From JBAOHV01 sp963714875 (GTDB lineage: Bacteria; Actinomycetota; Acidimicrobiia; Acidimicrobiales; Microtrichaceae): a stretch of DNA of 64,000 nt. The position numbers were made by a program, and so were the translations under genes. The stretch spans positions 287,167-351,166 of the forward strand of contig CAVQQI010000002.1 of assembly GCA_963714875.1 (NCBI GenBank). The letters are read 5' to 3'. Of the stretch, positions 1 to 9,411 are shown piece by piece. The notes under the pieces were generated by a model. It was not told where the DNA came from. It saw only the letters and a list, made by a program, of their open reading frames with translations, and did not search any database. Every line of letters begins with the position of its first letter. Positions within the stretch are counted from its first letter, which is position 1.

Positions 1-270
1 CGACAACAGGAACGCGGTGATGCCGAAGCTGATCACGATCGCGGTGAGCGCGAGCGCCTGGGGCAGCGGGTCGGCGACCTGCTCGCCGGCCGCGAAGGCG
101 CCCACGATCGGCGGCTCGCCCGCTCGACCGCTGACCACCATCAGCAGCAGGTTGGCCGAGTGGGCCAGCAGTGCCAGACCCAGGATGATCCGGCTCAGCG
201 TCCGCTGCAGCAACAGGTAGACGCCCGCCCCGAACAGCACGGCCACGACGAACGCGGAGACGACGCTCAT
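1..270 (-). CDS. mrpC: Na+/H+ antiporter subunit MrpC/MnhC (partial at window edge)
   Basis: This is the first 90 residues of a NuoK-like membrane subunit of the Mrp/Mnh multi-subunit cation/proton antiporter in the cytoplasmic membrane. It opens with a hydrophobic helix, then shows LGLALLAHSANLLL and, near the edge, the family signature DPLPQALALTAIVISFG. The gene runs off the left end of the window, so its C-terminus is missing. Its ATG overlaps the stop codon of the preceding gene (ATGA), which points to translational coupling in an mrpA-mrpB-mrpC operon. Family assignment is firm; only the 3' end is unseen. Confidence 0.9.
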   Translation of the reverse strand, partial: MSVVSAFVVAVLFGAGVYLLLQRTLSRIILGLALLAHSANLLLMVVSGRAGEPPIVGAFAAGEQVADPLPQALALTAIVISFGITAFLLS

Positions 271-734
271 GACGGGCGGCCTCGCTGACCCTCGACCGAG
301 TGGTGGTCCACACCGTCGGCGGAGCCGAGCTGCTCCAGCAGCATCAGCAGCACGCCGAGCACCACCAGGTAGACCCCGATGTCGAAGAACAGCACCGAGG
401 TCGCCTTGGCCTTGCCCAGCAATGGCAGGTCGGCGGAGAAGATCGCGCTCTCCAGGAACTCGCCGCCGAGCACCAGCGGGACAGTTCCGGTCAGCACGGC
501 GATCAGGAGCCCTCCTCCGAGGAAGACCGTGGCCGGCACCTTGACCACCCGGTGCAGCTCTGGCTCACCACCGGCGACGAACAGCAGGCAGAACGCGCAC
601 GATGCCACGAGCCCGCCGGCGAACCCGCCGCCCGGCTGGTTGTGTCCGGCGAACAGCAGGTAGAGCGACACGGCGATCAAGGTGTGGAACTCGGCGCGGA
701 CGCAGACGTCGAGGATGACCGATCGGCGCGTCAT
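267..734 (-). CDS. mrpB: Na+/H+ antiporter subunit MrpB/MnhB
   Basis: The 155-aa protein is a small integral membrane subunit of the Mrp antiporter, which exports sodium in exchange for protons. It has the MnhB pattern: a first helix, the loop GHNQPGGGFAGGL, then three more hydrophobic stretches and a charged cytoplasmic tail. Length is normal for the family. It overlaps mrpA upstream and mrpC downstream by 4 bases each, so the three are almost certainly one transcript. Nothing looks damaged. Confidence 0.92.
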   Translation of the reverse strand: MTRRSVILDVCVRAEFHTLIAVSLYLLFAGHNQPGGGFAGGLVASCAFCLLFVAGGEPELHRVVKVPATVFLGGGLLIAVLTGTVPLVLGGEFLESAIFSADLPLLGKAKATSVLFFDIGVYLVVLGVLLMLLEQLGSADGVDHHSVEGQRGRPS

Positions 735-3130
735 CGCTCGCCTCCGGCATCGGTCGCTGTGCTGGCCGGCTCAGGCGCTGCCGCCGACCCGTCGTCGCCG
801 GCGTCATGGTCCTCGTCGTGCTCGCCGTCGCGGGGACCGCGGCGGTTGCCGCGCACGATCGCCGCGACACCGAGGGCCGCGACGGCGAGCACCGCGATCT
901 CGCCCATGGTGTCGAAGGCCCGGAAGTCCACCAGGATCACGTTGACCACGTTGTTGCCGCCGCCCTCCGGAACCGACCGCTCCAGGTACTCCGACGAGAC
1001 CGGGGCCGCGGTGCGACTGCCGACGACGATCAGCGTGACGACGAACATGAAGACACCGCTGAGCACGGCGATGGCGACCCTGGGGAACTGGCTGAAGCGC
1101 AGGTCGCGCTGCTCGAAGCGGTCGGGCAGGTGCCGGAAGACCAGGACGAAGAACACGATGCCCAACGTCTCGATCAGCACCTGGGTGATGGCCAGGTCGG
1201 GAGCGCCCTGGATCTCGAACATGGCCGCCATCCCGTAGCCGACCGCACCGACGAGCACCACGGCGCTGATGCGCCGGCCGACGGTCGCCGCAGCGACCGC
1301 GGCGACGATCATGATCAGTCCGATGAGCAGCTGCAGTGGCGAGTCGGCGAGCCACAGGTCGGTCGAGATCGGCGAGCCCACGAGCGCCGCACCTGGCACC
1401 ACCACCACCGTGGTCAGGATCACCCCGAGGTACACCGGCAGCGAACCGTTCTGCACCACGCCGGTCAACGCGTCCGCGCCACGGAGGGTGCCGCGCAACG
1501 AGTGGTCGTACCCGCCCTGGGCGCTCGGCAGCGCCGGCACCCGACCCTGGAGCCGCTCCACACGGGCGCGTGCGGCGAACAGCGCCACGCCGGCGCCGAT
1601 CGCCACCACCGAGAGCCACAACGCCAGCTTGACGCCGTGCCACAGCGCCAGCTCACGCTCGGGCTCGACACCCCACAACGACTGGTAGGCATGCGCCACC
1701 GTGGCGTCCACCGGCGCGGGCACCAGCCCGAACACGACGGTCAGCACCGCGAGCAGCGCTGCGGGAGCGACGAACACCCGGCCCGGATGCGGCGCGTCCG
1801 CACCGACGACCTCCCGGGCGGCGCCGGCGTGCCCCTCCGACGGGCCGAAGGTCCCCCACACGAAGCGGGCGCTGTAGGCGACGGTGAGCGCCGAGCCGAT
1901 GACCACGCCGGCCAACAGCCACGGCCCCCAGGCGAACTCGGTCTGCTCCAGGCCGTAGAGCGCCTCTTCCTTGGCGATGAACCCGAGCAACGGCGGAAGG
2001 CCCGCCATCGACGCGGCGACGACACCTGCGGTCGCCGCGACCACCGGCCAACGCCGGCCCAGCCCCTCGAGCTGGCGCAGATCGCGCGTGTGGGTCTGGT
2101 GGTCGACGACGCCGACGATCATGAACAACGCCGCTTTGAAGATGCCGTGGGCGACGAGCAGGGTGCAGCCGGCGAACGTCGCCTCCGGGGTACCGACGCC
2201 GAACAGGACCATCATCATCCCGAGCTGGCTGATCGTGCCGTAGGCCAGGACCAACTTGATGTCGAACTGCCGCAGCGCCCGGTAGCCGCCGATGAGCATC
2301 GAGGTGATACCCGCGGTCACCACGATCGGACGCCACGTCGGCGCATCTGCGAACGCGGGCGAGAAGCGAGCCACCAGGTAGACGCCCGCCTTCACCATCG
2401 TCGCCGAGTGCAGGTAGGCGCTCACCGGCGTCGGCGCGTTCATGGCGTTCGGCAGCCACGAGTGGAAGGGCGCCTGGGCGGACTTGGTGAGCGCTCCGAC
2501 CAGCACCAGCACCAGGGCCCAGTTGACCACGGTGCCCGACGGCGGATCGGCGAGGATCGCCGACATCGAATACGTGCCGGCGGTCTCGCCCAACAGGATG
2601 AAACCACCCAACATGGCGAGTCCGCCCAGGCCGGTGATGAGCAGGGCCTGCAACGCACCTGAGCGGGCGGCAGCCTTCTCGTCGTTGGTGCCGATGAGCA
2701 GGAACGACGTGATCGAGGTCAGCTCCCAGAACAGGAACAGCGCCAACAGGTTGTCCGACAGCACCAGGCCGAACATCGCCCCCGAGAAGGCCAGCAGCGT
2801 GGCGGCGAAGCGGCCGGTGACCGGGTCACCCTCGTGGAAGTAGGCCCGGGCGTAGACGAACACCAGCACCCCGATGCCGGCGACGAGGCCGACCATGAGG
2901 AACCCGAAACCGTCCAGTCGCATGCCGAGCGTCAGCCCCAGGGCGGGGACCCATTCGACCTGTTCGTCGACCGAGCCGCCGGCGGCCAGCGTCGACCAGT
3001 TCGACACGGCCCACACACATGCCGCCAGGGGGGGCAGCGCTGCCACGTAGAAGGCACGGGGCCCCATGAGTCTGGCGGCCAGCGGCAGGATGGCCGCGAC
3101 GGCCACGAAGGCCAGCAACAGTGCGAACAG
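731..3130 (-). CDS. mrpA: Na+/H+ antiporter subunit MrpA/MnhA (with fused MrpB-like C-terminus)
   Basis: This is the large proton-channel-like subunit of the Mrp antiporter, about 800 aa, related to NuoL. Many transmembrane helices are visible, with the conserved blocks LFLFWELTSITSFLLIG and HSWLPNAMNAPTPVSAYLHS, and a C-terminal MrpB-like domain containing NVILVDFRAFDTMGEI. The start is unusual. An in-frame ATG lies at 3223, but it sits beside a terminator hairpin and has no ribosome-binding site. A strong AGGAGG at 3139-3144 is followed 8 bases later by an in-frame CTG at 3128-3130, exactly where the first hydrophobic helix begins, so I chose that. The gene follows glnB in the same direction but is separated from it by the hairpin. 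Confidence 0.88.
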   Translation of the reverse strand: MFALLLAFVAVAAILPLAARLMGPRAFYVAALPPLAACVWAVSNWSTLAAGGSVDEQVEWVPALGLTLGMRLDGFGFLMVGLVAGIGVLVFVYARAYFHEGDPVTGRFAATLLAFSGAMFGLVLSDNLLALFLFWELTSITSFLLIGTNDEKAAARSGALQALLITGLGGLAMLGGFILLGETAGTYSMSAILADPPSGTVVNWALVLVLVGALTKSAQAPFHSWLPNAMNAPTPVSAYLHSATMVKAGVYLVARFSPAFADAPTWRPIVVTAGITSMLIGGYRALRQFDIKLVLAYGTISQLGMMMVLFGVGTPEATFAGCTLLVAHGIFKAALFMIVGVVDHQTHTRDLRQLEGLGRRWPVVAATAGVVAASMAGLPPLLGFIAKEEALYGLEQTEFAWGPWLLAGVVIGSALTVAYSARFVWGTFGPSEGHAGAAREVVGADAPHPGRVFVAPAALLAVLTVVFGLVPAPVDATVAHAYQSLWGVEPERELALWHGVKLALWLSVVAIGAGVALFAARARVERLQGRVPALPSAQGGYDHSLRGTLRGADALTGVVQNGSLPVYLGVILTTVVVVPGAALVGSPISTDLWLADSPLQLLIGLIMIVAAVAAATVGRRISAVVLVGAVGYGMAAMFEIQGAPDLAITQVLIETLGIVFFVLVFRHLPDRFEQRDLRFSQFPRVAIAVLSGVFMFVVTLIVVGSRTAAPVSSEYLERSVPEGGGNNVVNVILVDFRAFDTMGEIAVLAVAALGVAAIVRGNRRGPRDGEHDEDHDAGDDGSAAAPEPASTATDAGGER

Positions 3131-3225
3131 AAGGATTTCCTCCTCTCGGGAAGCGCGGCGGATGGGCTTGCCGACCAGGCTTCCCGGCACACCAGAACGG
3201 CGCCAACATAGTCGGCCTGACATGG

Positions 3226-3257
3226 GGGTGGGGAGGCACCGAAGTGCCTCCCCACCC
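3226..3257 (-). terminator. Strong hairpin terminator after glnB copy 1
   Basis: A perfect 14-bp stem with a 4-base loop lies about 30 bp past the stop codon of the first PII gene and before mrpA. It has no clear U-tract, as is common in high-GC actinobacteria. It probably ends the amt-glnB transcript and separates it from the mrp operon. Confidence 0.7.
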
Positions 3258-3287
3258 GCCTACGGGACGTCTCGAGGTCCGGGCGGA

Positions 3288-3630
3288 TCAGACCGCGTCG
3301 TCACCGACCTCTCCGGTTCGGATGCGGGTCAGGCTGTCGACCTGGGTGACCCAGATCTTGCCGTCGCCGATCTTGTCGGACCGGGCCGCATCGGCGATGA
3401 CGGAGACCAGCGGCCCCGCGTCGCCGTCGGGCACGACCACTTCGACCTTCACCTTGGGGAGGAAGTCGACCTGGTACTCGGTGCCCCGGTAGGTCTCGGT
3501 GTGACCGCCCTGACGACCGAAGCCCTCGGACCTCGGTGACGGTCATGCCGGTGACGCCGGCGCCCTTCAGTGCGTTCTTGACGCCGTCGAGGGCATAGGG
3601 CCGGATGATTGCTGTGATGAGTGCTGACAT
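3288..3630 (-). pseudogene. glnB: Nitrogen regulatory protein PII, copy 1 (one-base frameshift)
   Basis: PII proteins sense 2-oxoglutarate and ATP/ADP and, in actinobacteria, control ammonium channels and GlnD-linked signalling. The first 38 residues (MSALITAIIRPYALDGVKNA..., then MTVTEVRG) match the family. The frame then shifts by one extra base near 3510-3530, in a CCC run on the plus strand. Past that point another frame encodes the rest: GGHTETYRGTEYQVDF with the modifiable T-loop tyrosine, KIGDGKIWVTQVDSLTRIRT, and a stop at 3288. With the shift repaired the protein is the standard 112 aa. It starts 12 bp after amt copy 1. Either a sequencing error or a recent break; the intact remainder favours an error. 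Confidence 0.85.
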
Positions 3631-3642
3631 GGTCGGTTCCTC

Positions 3643-4992
3643 TCAGTTCACCAGGTCGGTGCCGGACACGGTGCCGGCGAAGGCGACGTCGGCGGAGTAG
3701 CCGGGGTAGCCGTGCTCGTGCACGTCCAGGCCCTCGATCTCCTCCTGCTCGGGCACCCGCAGTCCCACGGTCGCCTTGATGGCGGAGAAGATGATGCCCA
3801 TGGTCACACCGACGAAGGCGGTGATGGCGAGGACGCCGATGATCTGATCGCCCAGCAGGTCGAAGCCGCCGCCACGGAGGATGCCGACGTCGGCACCGAA
3901 GATGCCGACCGCGAGCACACCGAAGGCGCCGACGACGCCGTGCACCGATGCGGCGCCGACCGGGTCGTCGATCTTGATCTTGTCGAAGAAGGGCACGGCG
4001 AGGCAGACGAGGATGCCGCCGATGAAGCCGACCAGGACGGCCCAGAAGTCGGTGATGACGTCCGGACCGGCGGTGATGGCCACCAGGCCGGCCAGCAGGC
4101 CGTTGCCGGCCATGGCGACGTCGGGCTTCTTGGTGGAGATCCAGGTGTAGGCCGTTGCAGCGATGGCGCCGGCAGCACCGGCGAGTGCGGTGGACAGCGC
4201 CGCCACGCCGATGGCGGGACCGTCAGCGGTCAGCACCGAGCCGGGGTTGAAGCCGAACCAACCGACGAAGAGGATGAAGCAACCGATGATCGCGAACGGG
4301 ATCGAGTGACCGGGGATCGCCCGGGGCTTGCCGTCCGGTCCGTACTTGCCGATCCGAGGGCCGATGATCGCCGCGCCGACCGCCGCGGCGACGCCGCCGG
4401 TCAGGTGCACGATGCCCGAGCCCGCGAAGTCGGTGTAGCCCAGCTCGGACAGCCAGCCGCCGCCCCAGGTCCAGTGCACGATGATCGGGTAGATCAACGC
4501 GGTGAGGAACACCGTGTAGATGGCGTAGGCCTTGAACTTCATCCGCTCCGACATCGCCCCGGCCACGATGGTCGCTGCGGTCGCTGCGAAGGCCACCTGG
4601 AAGAAGAAGTCCACTTCCTTGGTCACGAAGTCGTAGCCACCGGTGCCCAGGAAGAACCCGGAGGATCCGATGAAGCTGCCCATCGTGTCGCCGTAGGCGA
4701 ACGCGAAGCCCACCGCAGCGAAGGAGATGATGGCCACGCACATGTCCATCAGGTTCTTCATCATGATGTTCGACACGTTCTTGGCCCGTGTGAGGCCTGC
4801 GGTGAGGAAGGCGAAGCCGGCCTGCATGAACAGGACCAGCACGCCGCACAACATGATGAAGACGTTGTCCAGGTTGGCTTGGACGGTGTCGATGGTCAGG
4901 TCCTGCGCTGAGGCCGGACTTGCCAGCACCGCCACGGTGGCACCGGCGATGCCGACTCCAACCGCAATTTTCGTTCGCTTCCGACTGAGCAC
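3643..4992 (-). CDS. amt: Ammonium transporter Amt, copy 1 (long form with signal peptide)
   Basis: This 449-aa ammonium channel of the Amt/MEP/Rh family conducts NH3/NH4+ across the cytoplasmic membrane. The GTG start at 4990-4992 follows the ribosome site AAGGAG. An upstream extension to 5784 is a spurious reading. Residues 1-33 form a signal peptide ending ASPASAQ. Eleven membrane segments follow, with both pore histidines in context (GIVHLTGGVAAAVGA and GAASVHGVVGAFG). A C-terminal cytoplasmic tail contains the family's typical region before EHGYPGYSADVAF. It is followed 12 bp later by a PII gene, the classic amtB-glnK pairing in which PII blocks the channel. A GlnR-like box lies about 100 bp upstream. 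Confidence 0.95.
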   Translation of the reverse strand: MLSRKRTKIAVGVGIAGATVAVLASPASAQDLTIDTVQANLDNVFIMLCGVLVLFMQAGFAFLTAGLTRAKNVSNIMMKNLMDMCVAIISFAAVGFAFAYGDTMGSFIGSSGFFLGTGGYDFVTKEVDFFFQVAFAATAATIVAGAMSERMKFKAYAIYTVFLTALIYPIIVHWTWGGGWLSELGYTDFAGSGIVHLTGGVAAAVGAAIIGPRIGKYGPDGKPRAIPGHSIPFAIIGCFILFVGWFGFNPGSVLTADGPAIGVAALSTALAGAAGAIAATAYTWISTKKPDVAMAGNGLLAGLVAITAGPDVITDFWAVLVGFIGGILVCLAVPFFDKIKIDDPVGAASVHGVVGAFGVLAVGIFGADVGILRGGGFDLLGDQIIGVLAITAFVGVTMGIIFSAIKATVGLRVPEQEEIEGLDVHEHGYPGYSADVAFAGTVSGTDLVN

Positions 4993-5095
4993 GATTTCTC
5001 CTTCTCGGATCACCCGCCGGCGTACCGACGGAGGCCCTGTGTTCCTGATGGCGAGCCGAGTGCCGACTCCTCGGCGAGGAACGTACGAGTCGATC

Positions 5096-5122
5096 GTTTC
5101 GGGATTGTTTCGGTGCGGTGAA
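5096..5122 (-). promoter_or_regulatory. GlnR-like box upstream of amt copy 1
   Basis: Read on the minus strand the site gives TTCAC, GAAAC, GAAAC, each separated by 6 bases, so the half-sites recur every 11 bp. This matches the known actinobacterial GlnR box (GTnAC-n6-GAAAC repeats). It lies 104-130 bp upstream of the amt start codon. The same architecture is found before the second amt gene. Confidence 0.65.
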
Positions 5123-5230
5123 GGGCTCCGAACTGTCCGCAGCCCACCATCGACGTGCGGGCAGCGGCGCGCGCCGCCGCCGCAGCGGCGGAGGCTCCCA
5201 CGCACACCTGCGGGGACAGCTCCGGGAGGG

Positions 5231-7529
5231 TCAGGCCTCGGGATCGAGGACGTGCAGCAGGGCGCGGCGGATCTCGGACTGGTACTCGGGATCGAGCACC
5301 TGCCCGCCGCTCGCGTCGGTGACGTAGAAGGTGTCGACGACGTCGCCACCCATCGTGTGGATCTTCGCCGACGCCACGTGGAGGTCCAGGTCCGACATGG
5401 CACGGGCGAGTCCGTAGAGCAGCCCCAACCGGTCGACACCGAGTGCCTCGATGACGGTGGCGTCGGACGCGGTGTCGTTGTCGAAGCGCACCCTCGGCGG
5501 GAACTGGCTGACGCCGATCGCCCGACGTCGCGCCTGTCGCGCCCGCTGTTCCAGACGGGCATGCACCGCGAGTCGCCCGGCGAGCGCCGTCTCGACGTCC
5601 GCGGTGACGGCGTCCCAGGGCACGACGCCCGAGCCGCCCACCGCGACACCGAACTCCTCGACGGCGACGCCGCCCGACGAGTAGAGGTTGGCCTCCACGA
5701 CGTCGAGCCCGTGCAGGGAGAGCACCCCGGCAACCCGATAGAACAGCCCTCGGCGGTCCGGGCAGACGACGGTGAGGTGCTCACCCTCGGCCATCACGTG
5801 GGTGCCGCCCTGCGCCATCAGCTCACGCTGCTCGGCGGTCGGGAACACCGAGCGATCGGCACCCTCCACCTCGTCGCCGCTGAGCCGCTGGGTGACCCGC
5901 GTCGCCAGCTGGTCGACCAGCTGGGCCTTCCACGGTCCCCACGCGGTCGGACCCGTCGCCAGTCCGTCGGCCTCGGACAGCGCCCGCAGCAACGCCAGGT
6001 CGTCGGGTGTTCCCACGACGTCGCCGACCATGTCGATGGTGGCAGGGTCGTCCAGGTCCCGACGTGTGGCGACGTCGCTCAACAGCAGGTGGTGGCGCAC
6101 CAGCATCGCGATGGTCGCCACGTCGGACGGAGCGAACCCCATGCGTTCCACGATCGAGACCGCGAGGTGCTCGCCGACCTCGCTGTGGTCACCGGGCCGC
6201 CCCTTGCCGATGTCGTGCAGCAGCGCCGCGATGACCAGCAGGTCCGGTCGAGGCGTTCGATGGGCGATCGAGGCCGCCTCCGCGGTGCACTCGAGCAGGT
6301 GGCGGTCCACGGTGTAGCGATGGAAGACGTTGCGCTGGGGCTGGCTGCGGGTCGGTTCCCACTCGGGCAGCAACGGACACCACAGCCCGAACTGGTCGAG
6401 CGCCTCGACGACCGGGATCGCGGCCGGGCCGTGCAGCAGCAGGTCCACGAACCGGCGACGCGCCGATCTCCGGCCACGGAACCGGCAGGTGCGGGTGCGG
6501 CGTCCAGCGCCGAGAGCGTCTCGAGACCGATCCGCTTGCCGGTGCGCGCGGCGCCGAGCGCCGACACGCAGCACCGCTTCGGGGTCGGTGGTCGCGGTCG
6601 CCAGGTCGTCCAGACAGATCCGGCCTGCCCGCAGCACCAGCCCGTCCTCCAACGGGCGATCGCGTCGGACCCGCTCCCGTCGACCGGCCCCGGTGCGCAG
6701 ATCGGTCTCGTACCAGCTCTCGTCACTGGCCCAGGCGATGGCACGTCCGGCCGCAGCGACACGAGCCATCAGCACATCGGCATCAGCGTCATCGAGCCTC
6801 GCCGCGACCGAGTCCTGCTCGGCGAGCAGGAGCCGGTCGCCCGGGCGGGCCGTGGCGCGGTGCAGCTCGACGCGCACCTCGAGAAGGGTGTCGTGGTGAC
6901 GCTGCAGCTCCTCGAGCAGCAGCGGATCCACCTCTGCGCCGGCAGCTCGTGCCCACGCTGAGCGCATGGACGTCACGTAGGCCCCCGCGGCCGTCCTTCA
7001 GGTCCGGCTCCAGGTCGAAGGCCACCTCGCCGGCCTCCGCGTGACGGTCGCGGACCGAGGTGCTGAGCTCGTCGAGCCACTTGCGCCCACGTTTGCGCCA
7101 ACCGGTGAGCGCCTTCTCGAGCAGCTCCTCGGTGAGTGCCGGGTCGCCTGCGACGTGGCGGGCCGACAGGAGAGCAGTCGCCGTCTCCAGGTCCTCCGAC
7201 GCCAGGCTGATGGTGTCGCGCACGGTCCGCACGGCATGACCCAGCTTCAGCCCCGCGTCCCAGATCGGGTACCAGAGGGCATCCGCGACACCGCTCCCGT
7301 CCGCCCCCTTGCCGACCAGCAGCAGCAGGTCCAGGTCCGACTGGGGTGCCATCTCGCGACGACCCTGACCGCCGACCGCGACCAGCGACACATCCACGTC
7401 GTCGCCGCCACCGGCGACGAAGAGCTCGACGAGCCACTCATCGACCAGGTCGGTGTAGGCCCGGCAGAACTCGGTCCCCTTCAGCGTGTCGTCGGCGAAG
7501 AGGTCACTGCGCAGCAGCGACGATGGCAT
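5231..7529 (-). pseudogene. glnD: PII uridylyl/adenylyltransferase GlnD (several frameshifts)
   Basis: GlnD modifies and demodifies PII in response to nitrogen status. The N-terminal nucleotidyltransferase is clear (GGQGRREMAPQSDLDLLLLV), then LKDGRGGLRDVHAL. An HD phosphohydrolase domain follows (AALLHDIGKGRPGDHSEVGEH), and two C-terminal ACT domains (LTVVCPDRRGLFYRVAGVLS and ALGVDRLGLLYGLARAMSDL). Total length, about 766 codons, is normal. The reading frame changes near 6960, and shifts out near 6568 and back near 6472; between these two the correct frame reads ARTGKRIGLETLSALDA. Three indels in a gene with every domain preserved look like sequence errors. It sits between two amt-glnB modules, as glnD does in streptomycete amtB-glnK-glnD operons. 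Confidence 0.88.
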
Positions 7530-7601
7530 CGGGGCACCTCGGGGTGGCGGTCGGTCGGTGACGGTCGGAGACGGTGATCGGCCCTGTCGACACGCACGGA
7601 G

Positions 7602-7635
7602 CCCCCGGCCAGGTCGGGCCTGGCCCGGCCGGGGG
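7602..7635 (-). terminator. Hairpin between glnB copy 2 and glnD
   Basis: Nine-base arms CCCCCGGCC and GGCCGGGGG enclose a 16-base interior that can itself pair (AGG with CCT). It lies about 40 bp after the PII stop and about 70 bp before glnD. It could terminate or attenuate transcription from amt-glnB into glnD. Confidence 0.5.
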
Positions 7636-7673
7636 TCGCCCCGTGTGTCGGGGTCTGGTGGTCCGCAGCAGCG

Positions 7674-8014
7674 TCAGACCGCGTCGGGTCCGGTTTCTCC
7701 GGTGCGGATGCGGACCAGTTCGTCGACCGTGGTGACCCAGACCTTGCCGTCGCCGATCTTGTCGGTGCGTGCGGAGCCGCTGATGGCGTCGACCACCGAT
7801 CGGCACGTCGCCGTCGTCGACGATCGACCTCCAGCTTCACCTTCGGCAGGAAGTCGACCTGGTACTCGGTCCCTCGGTAGGTCTCGGTGTGACCGCCCTG
7901 GCGGCCGAAGCCGCGGACCTCGGTGACGGTGATGCCGACGACGCCGGCGGCCTTCAGGGCGGTCTTCACGTCGTCGAGCTTGAACGGCTTGATGATGGCG
8001 GTGACGAGCTTCAT
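7674..8014 (-). pseudogene. glnB: Nitrogen regulatory protein PII, copy 2 (two frameshifts)
   Basis: The N-terminal 64 residues are textbook PII (MKLVTAIIKPFKLDDVKTAL, then VTEVRGFGRQGGHTETYRG with the T-loop tyrosine and VDFLPKVKLEV). Two one-base insertions near 7826 and 7800 then move the frame twice. The final frame resumes VVDAISGSARTDKIGDGKVW and ends RIRTGETGPDAV. Repaired, it is a normal 112-aa PII. It lies between amt copy 2 (upstream) and glnD. As with copy 1, an intact protein is probable and the breaks are likely errors in the sequence. Confidence 0.85.
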
Positions 8015-8116
8015 GGTTGTGGCTCCTTGTTCCCGATCGCTGGGGATCGTTCGATGTTGCTGGCGATGTTCGTGGCGCTGGCGGTGCTGCTGTGCTGGTC
8101 GCGCAGGTCGGAGCTG

Positions 8117-9343
8117 TCATGACCGGCCCATGGTGACCTCGCCCAGGTTGTACGCGGTCTCGGCGTGCTCGGCGGCGTCGATGCCGCTCTCCTCGACCTC
8201 CTCGCTGACCCGGATGCCGATGGTGGCCTTGAGCGCCAGCAGCAGGCCGGCGGTGACCGCACCGGACCAGACGATCGCGACGCCGTTGGCGATGGCCTGC
8301 TCGAGGAGCAGGTCGAACCCGCCGCCGAAGAACAGCCCCTCCAGGTGGTCCCCACCGAAGAACTCCGGATCGGCGAAGAGCCCGATCAGGAGCGAGCCGA
8401 CCAGGCCGCCCACGAAGTGCACGCCGACGACGTCGAGCGCGTCGTCGTAGCCCGCCTTGAACTTGAGGTGCACCGCGAACGCACAGATCACGCCGGCGGC
8501 GACGCCGATGAGGATGGCGGACATCGCGGTGACGAAGCCCGCGGCGGGGGTGATGGCCACCAGACCGGCGACGATGCCCGACGCGACGCCCAGGTTGGTG
8601 AAGTGGCCGTCCTTGATGCGCTCGACGACGGCCCAGGCCAGCCCGGCCGCAGCGGCGGCCAGGAAGGTGTTCATGAAGGCCTGGACGGCCTGGCCGTTCG
8701 CAGCCAGCGCCGAGCCGGCGTTGAAGCCGAACCAGCCGAACCACAGGATGCCGGTGCCGATCATGACCAGCGGCATCGAGTGCGGCGGGTGGCCCTCCTT
8801 GGGCCAGCCCTTGCGCTTGCCGAGGACGAGCACGGCGGCCAGCGCGGCGATGCCGGCGTTGACGTGGATGGCGGTGCCGCCGGCGAAGTCCAGCGAACCG
8901 CGGACGCCGAGCCAGCCGCCGTAGACCCACTTGAAGACGGGGGCGAAGACGAACAGCATCCACAACGGGGCGAAGATCGCCCAGGCGGTGAACTTCATGC
9001 GGTCGGCGACCGCACCGGAGATCAGCGCCGGGGTGATCACCGCGAACATCCCCAGGAAGATGACGCCGAGGAGCGTGGCCCCGCCGTCGGACAGGTCGAT
9101 GCCGTTGAGGAACACCGCATCGAACCCGCCGAACCACGATGCATCGACGTCACCCCCCGCCACGGAGTAGCCGACGATCACCCACAGCACCGGCACGCTC
9201 AGCAGGCACCAGAAGTTCATCATCAGCATGTTCAGCACGCTGCGGGAGCGGTCCATGCCGCCGTAGAAGAACGCCAGCCCCGGCGTCATGAACAGCACGA
9301 GTGCTGCAGAGACGAGCACCCACGCGGTGTCACCTGATTCCAT
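8117..9343 (-). CDS. amt: Ammonium transporter Amt, copy 2
   Basis: A 408-aa ammonium channel without a cleavable signal peptide. It opens with FMTPGLAFFYGGMDRSRSVL, typical of actinobacterial AmtB, and keeps both pore histidines (TAIHVNAGIAAL and DVVGVHFVGGLVGSL). The C-terminal tail holds IRVSEEVEESGIDAAEHAE, the segment that PII contacts in studied homologues. It differs clearly from copy 1, so this is an old duplication or separate acquisition rather than a recent copy. A PII gene follows 102 bp downstream, and a GlnR-like box lies about 70-105 bp before the ATG. Confidence 0.95.
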   Translation of the reverse strand: MESGDTAWVLVSAALVLFMTPGLAFFYGGMDRSRSVLNMLMMNFWCLLSVPVLWVIVGYSVAGGDVDASWFGGFDAVFLNGIDLSDGGATLLGVIFLGMFAVITPALISGAVADRMKFTAWAIFAPLWMLFVFAPVFKWVYGGWLGVRGSLDFAGGTAIHVNAGIAALAAVLVLGKRKGWPKEGHPPHSMPLVMIGTGILWFGWFGFNAGSALAANGQAVQAFMNTFLAAAAAGLAWAVVERIKDGHFTNLGVASGIVAGLVAITPAAGFVTAMSAILIGVAAGVICAFAVHLKFKAGYDDALDVVGVHFVGGLVGSLLIGLFADPEFFGGDHLEGLFFGGGFDLLLEQAIANGVAIVWSGAVTAGLLLALKATIGIRVSEEVEESGIDAAEHAETAYNLGEVTMGRS

Positions 9344-9411
9344 TGTCGTGGCCCTTCAACTGTCCGGACGCAGCCCTTACGTCCGTCGCCGGCCGACGCT
9401 ACGAACGGAGT

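Noticed and set aside
806..2662. Long plus-strand open frame opposite mrpA
   Set aside because: Arg/His/Asp-rich antisense reading typical of high-GC DNA; the minus strand holds a clear antiporter gene.
3712..6961. Long plus-strand open frames opposite amt and glnD
   Set aside because: Low-complexity His/Asp/Gly composition with no domain; shadows of the real minus-strand genes.
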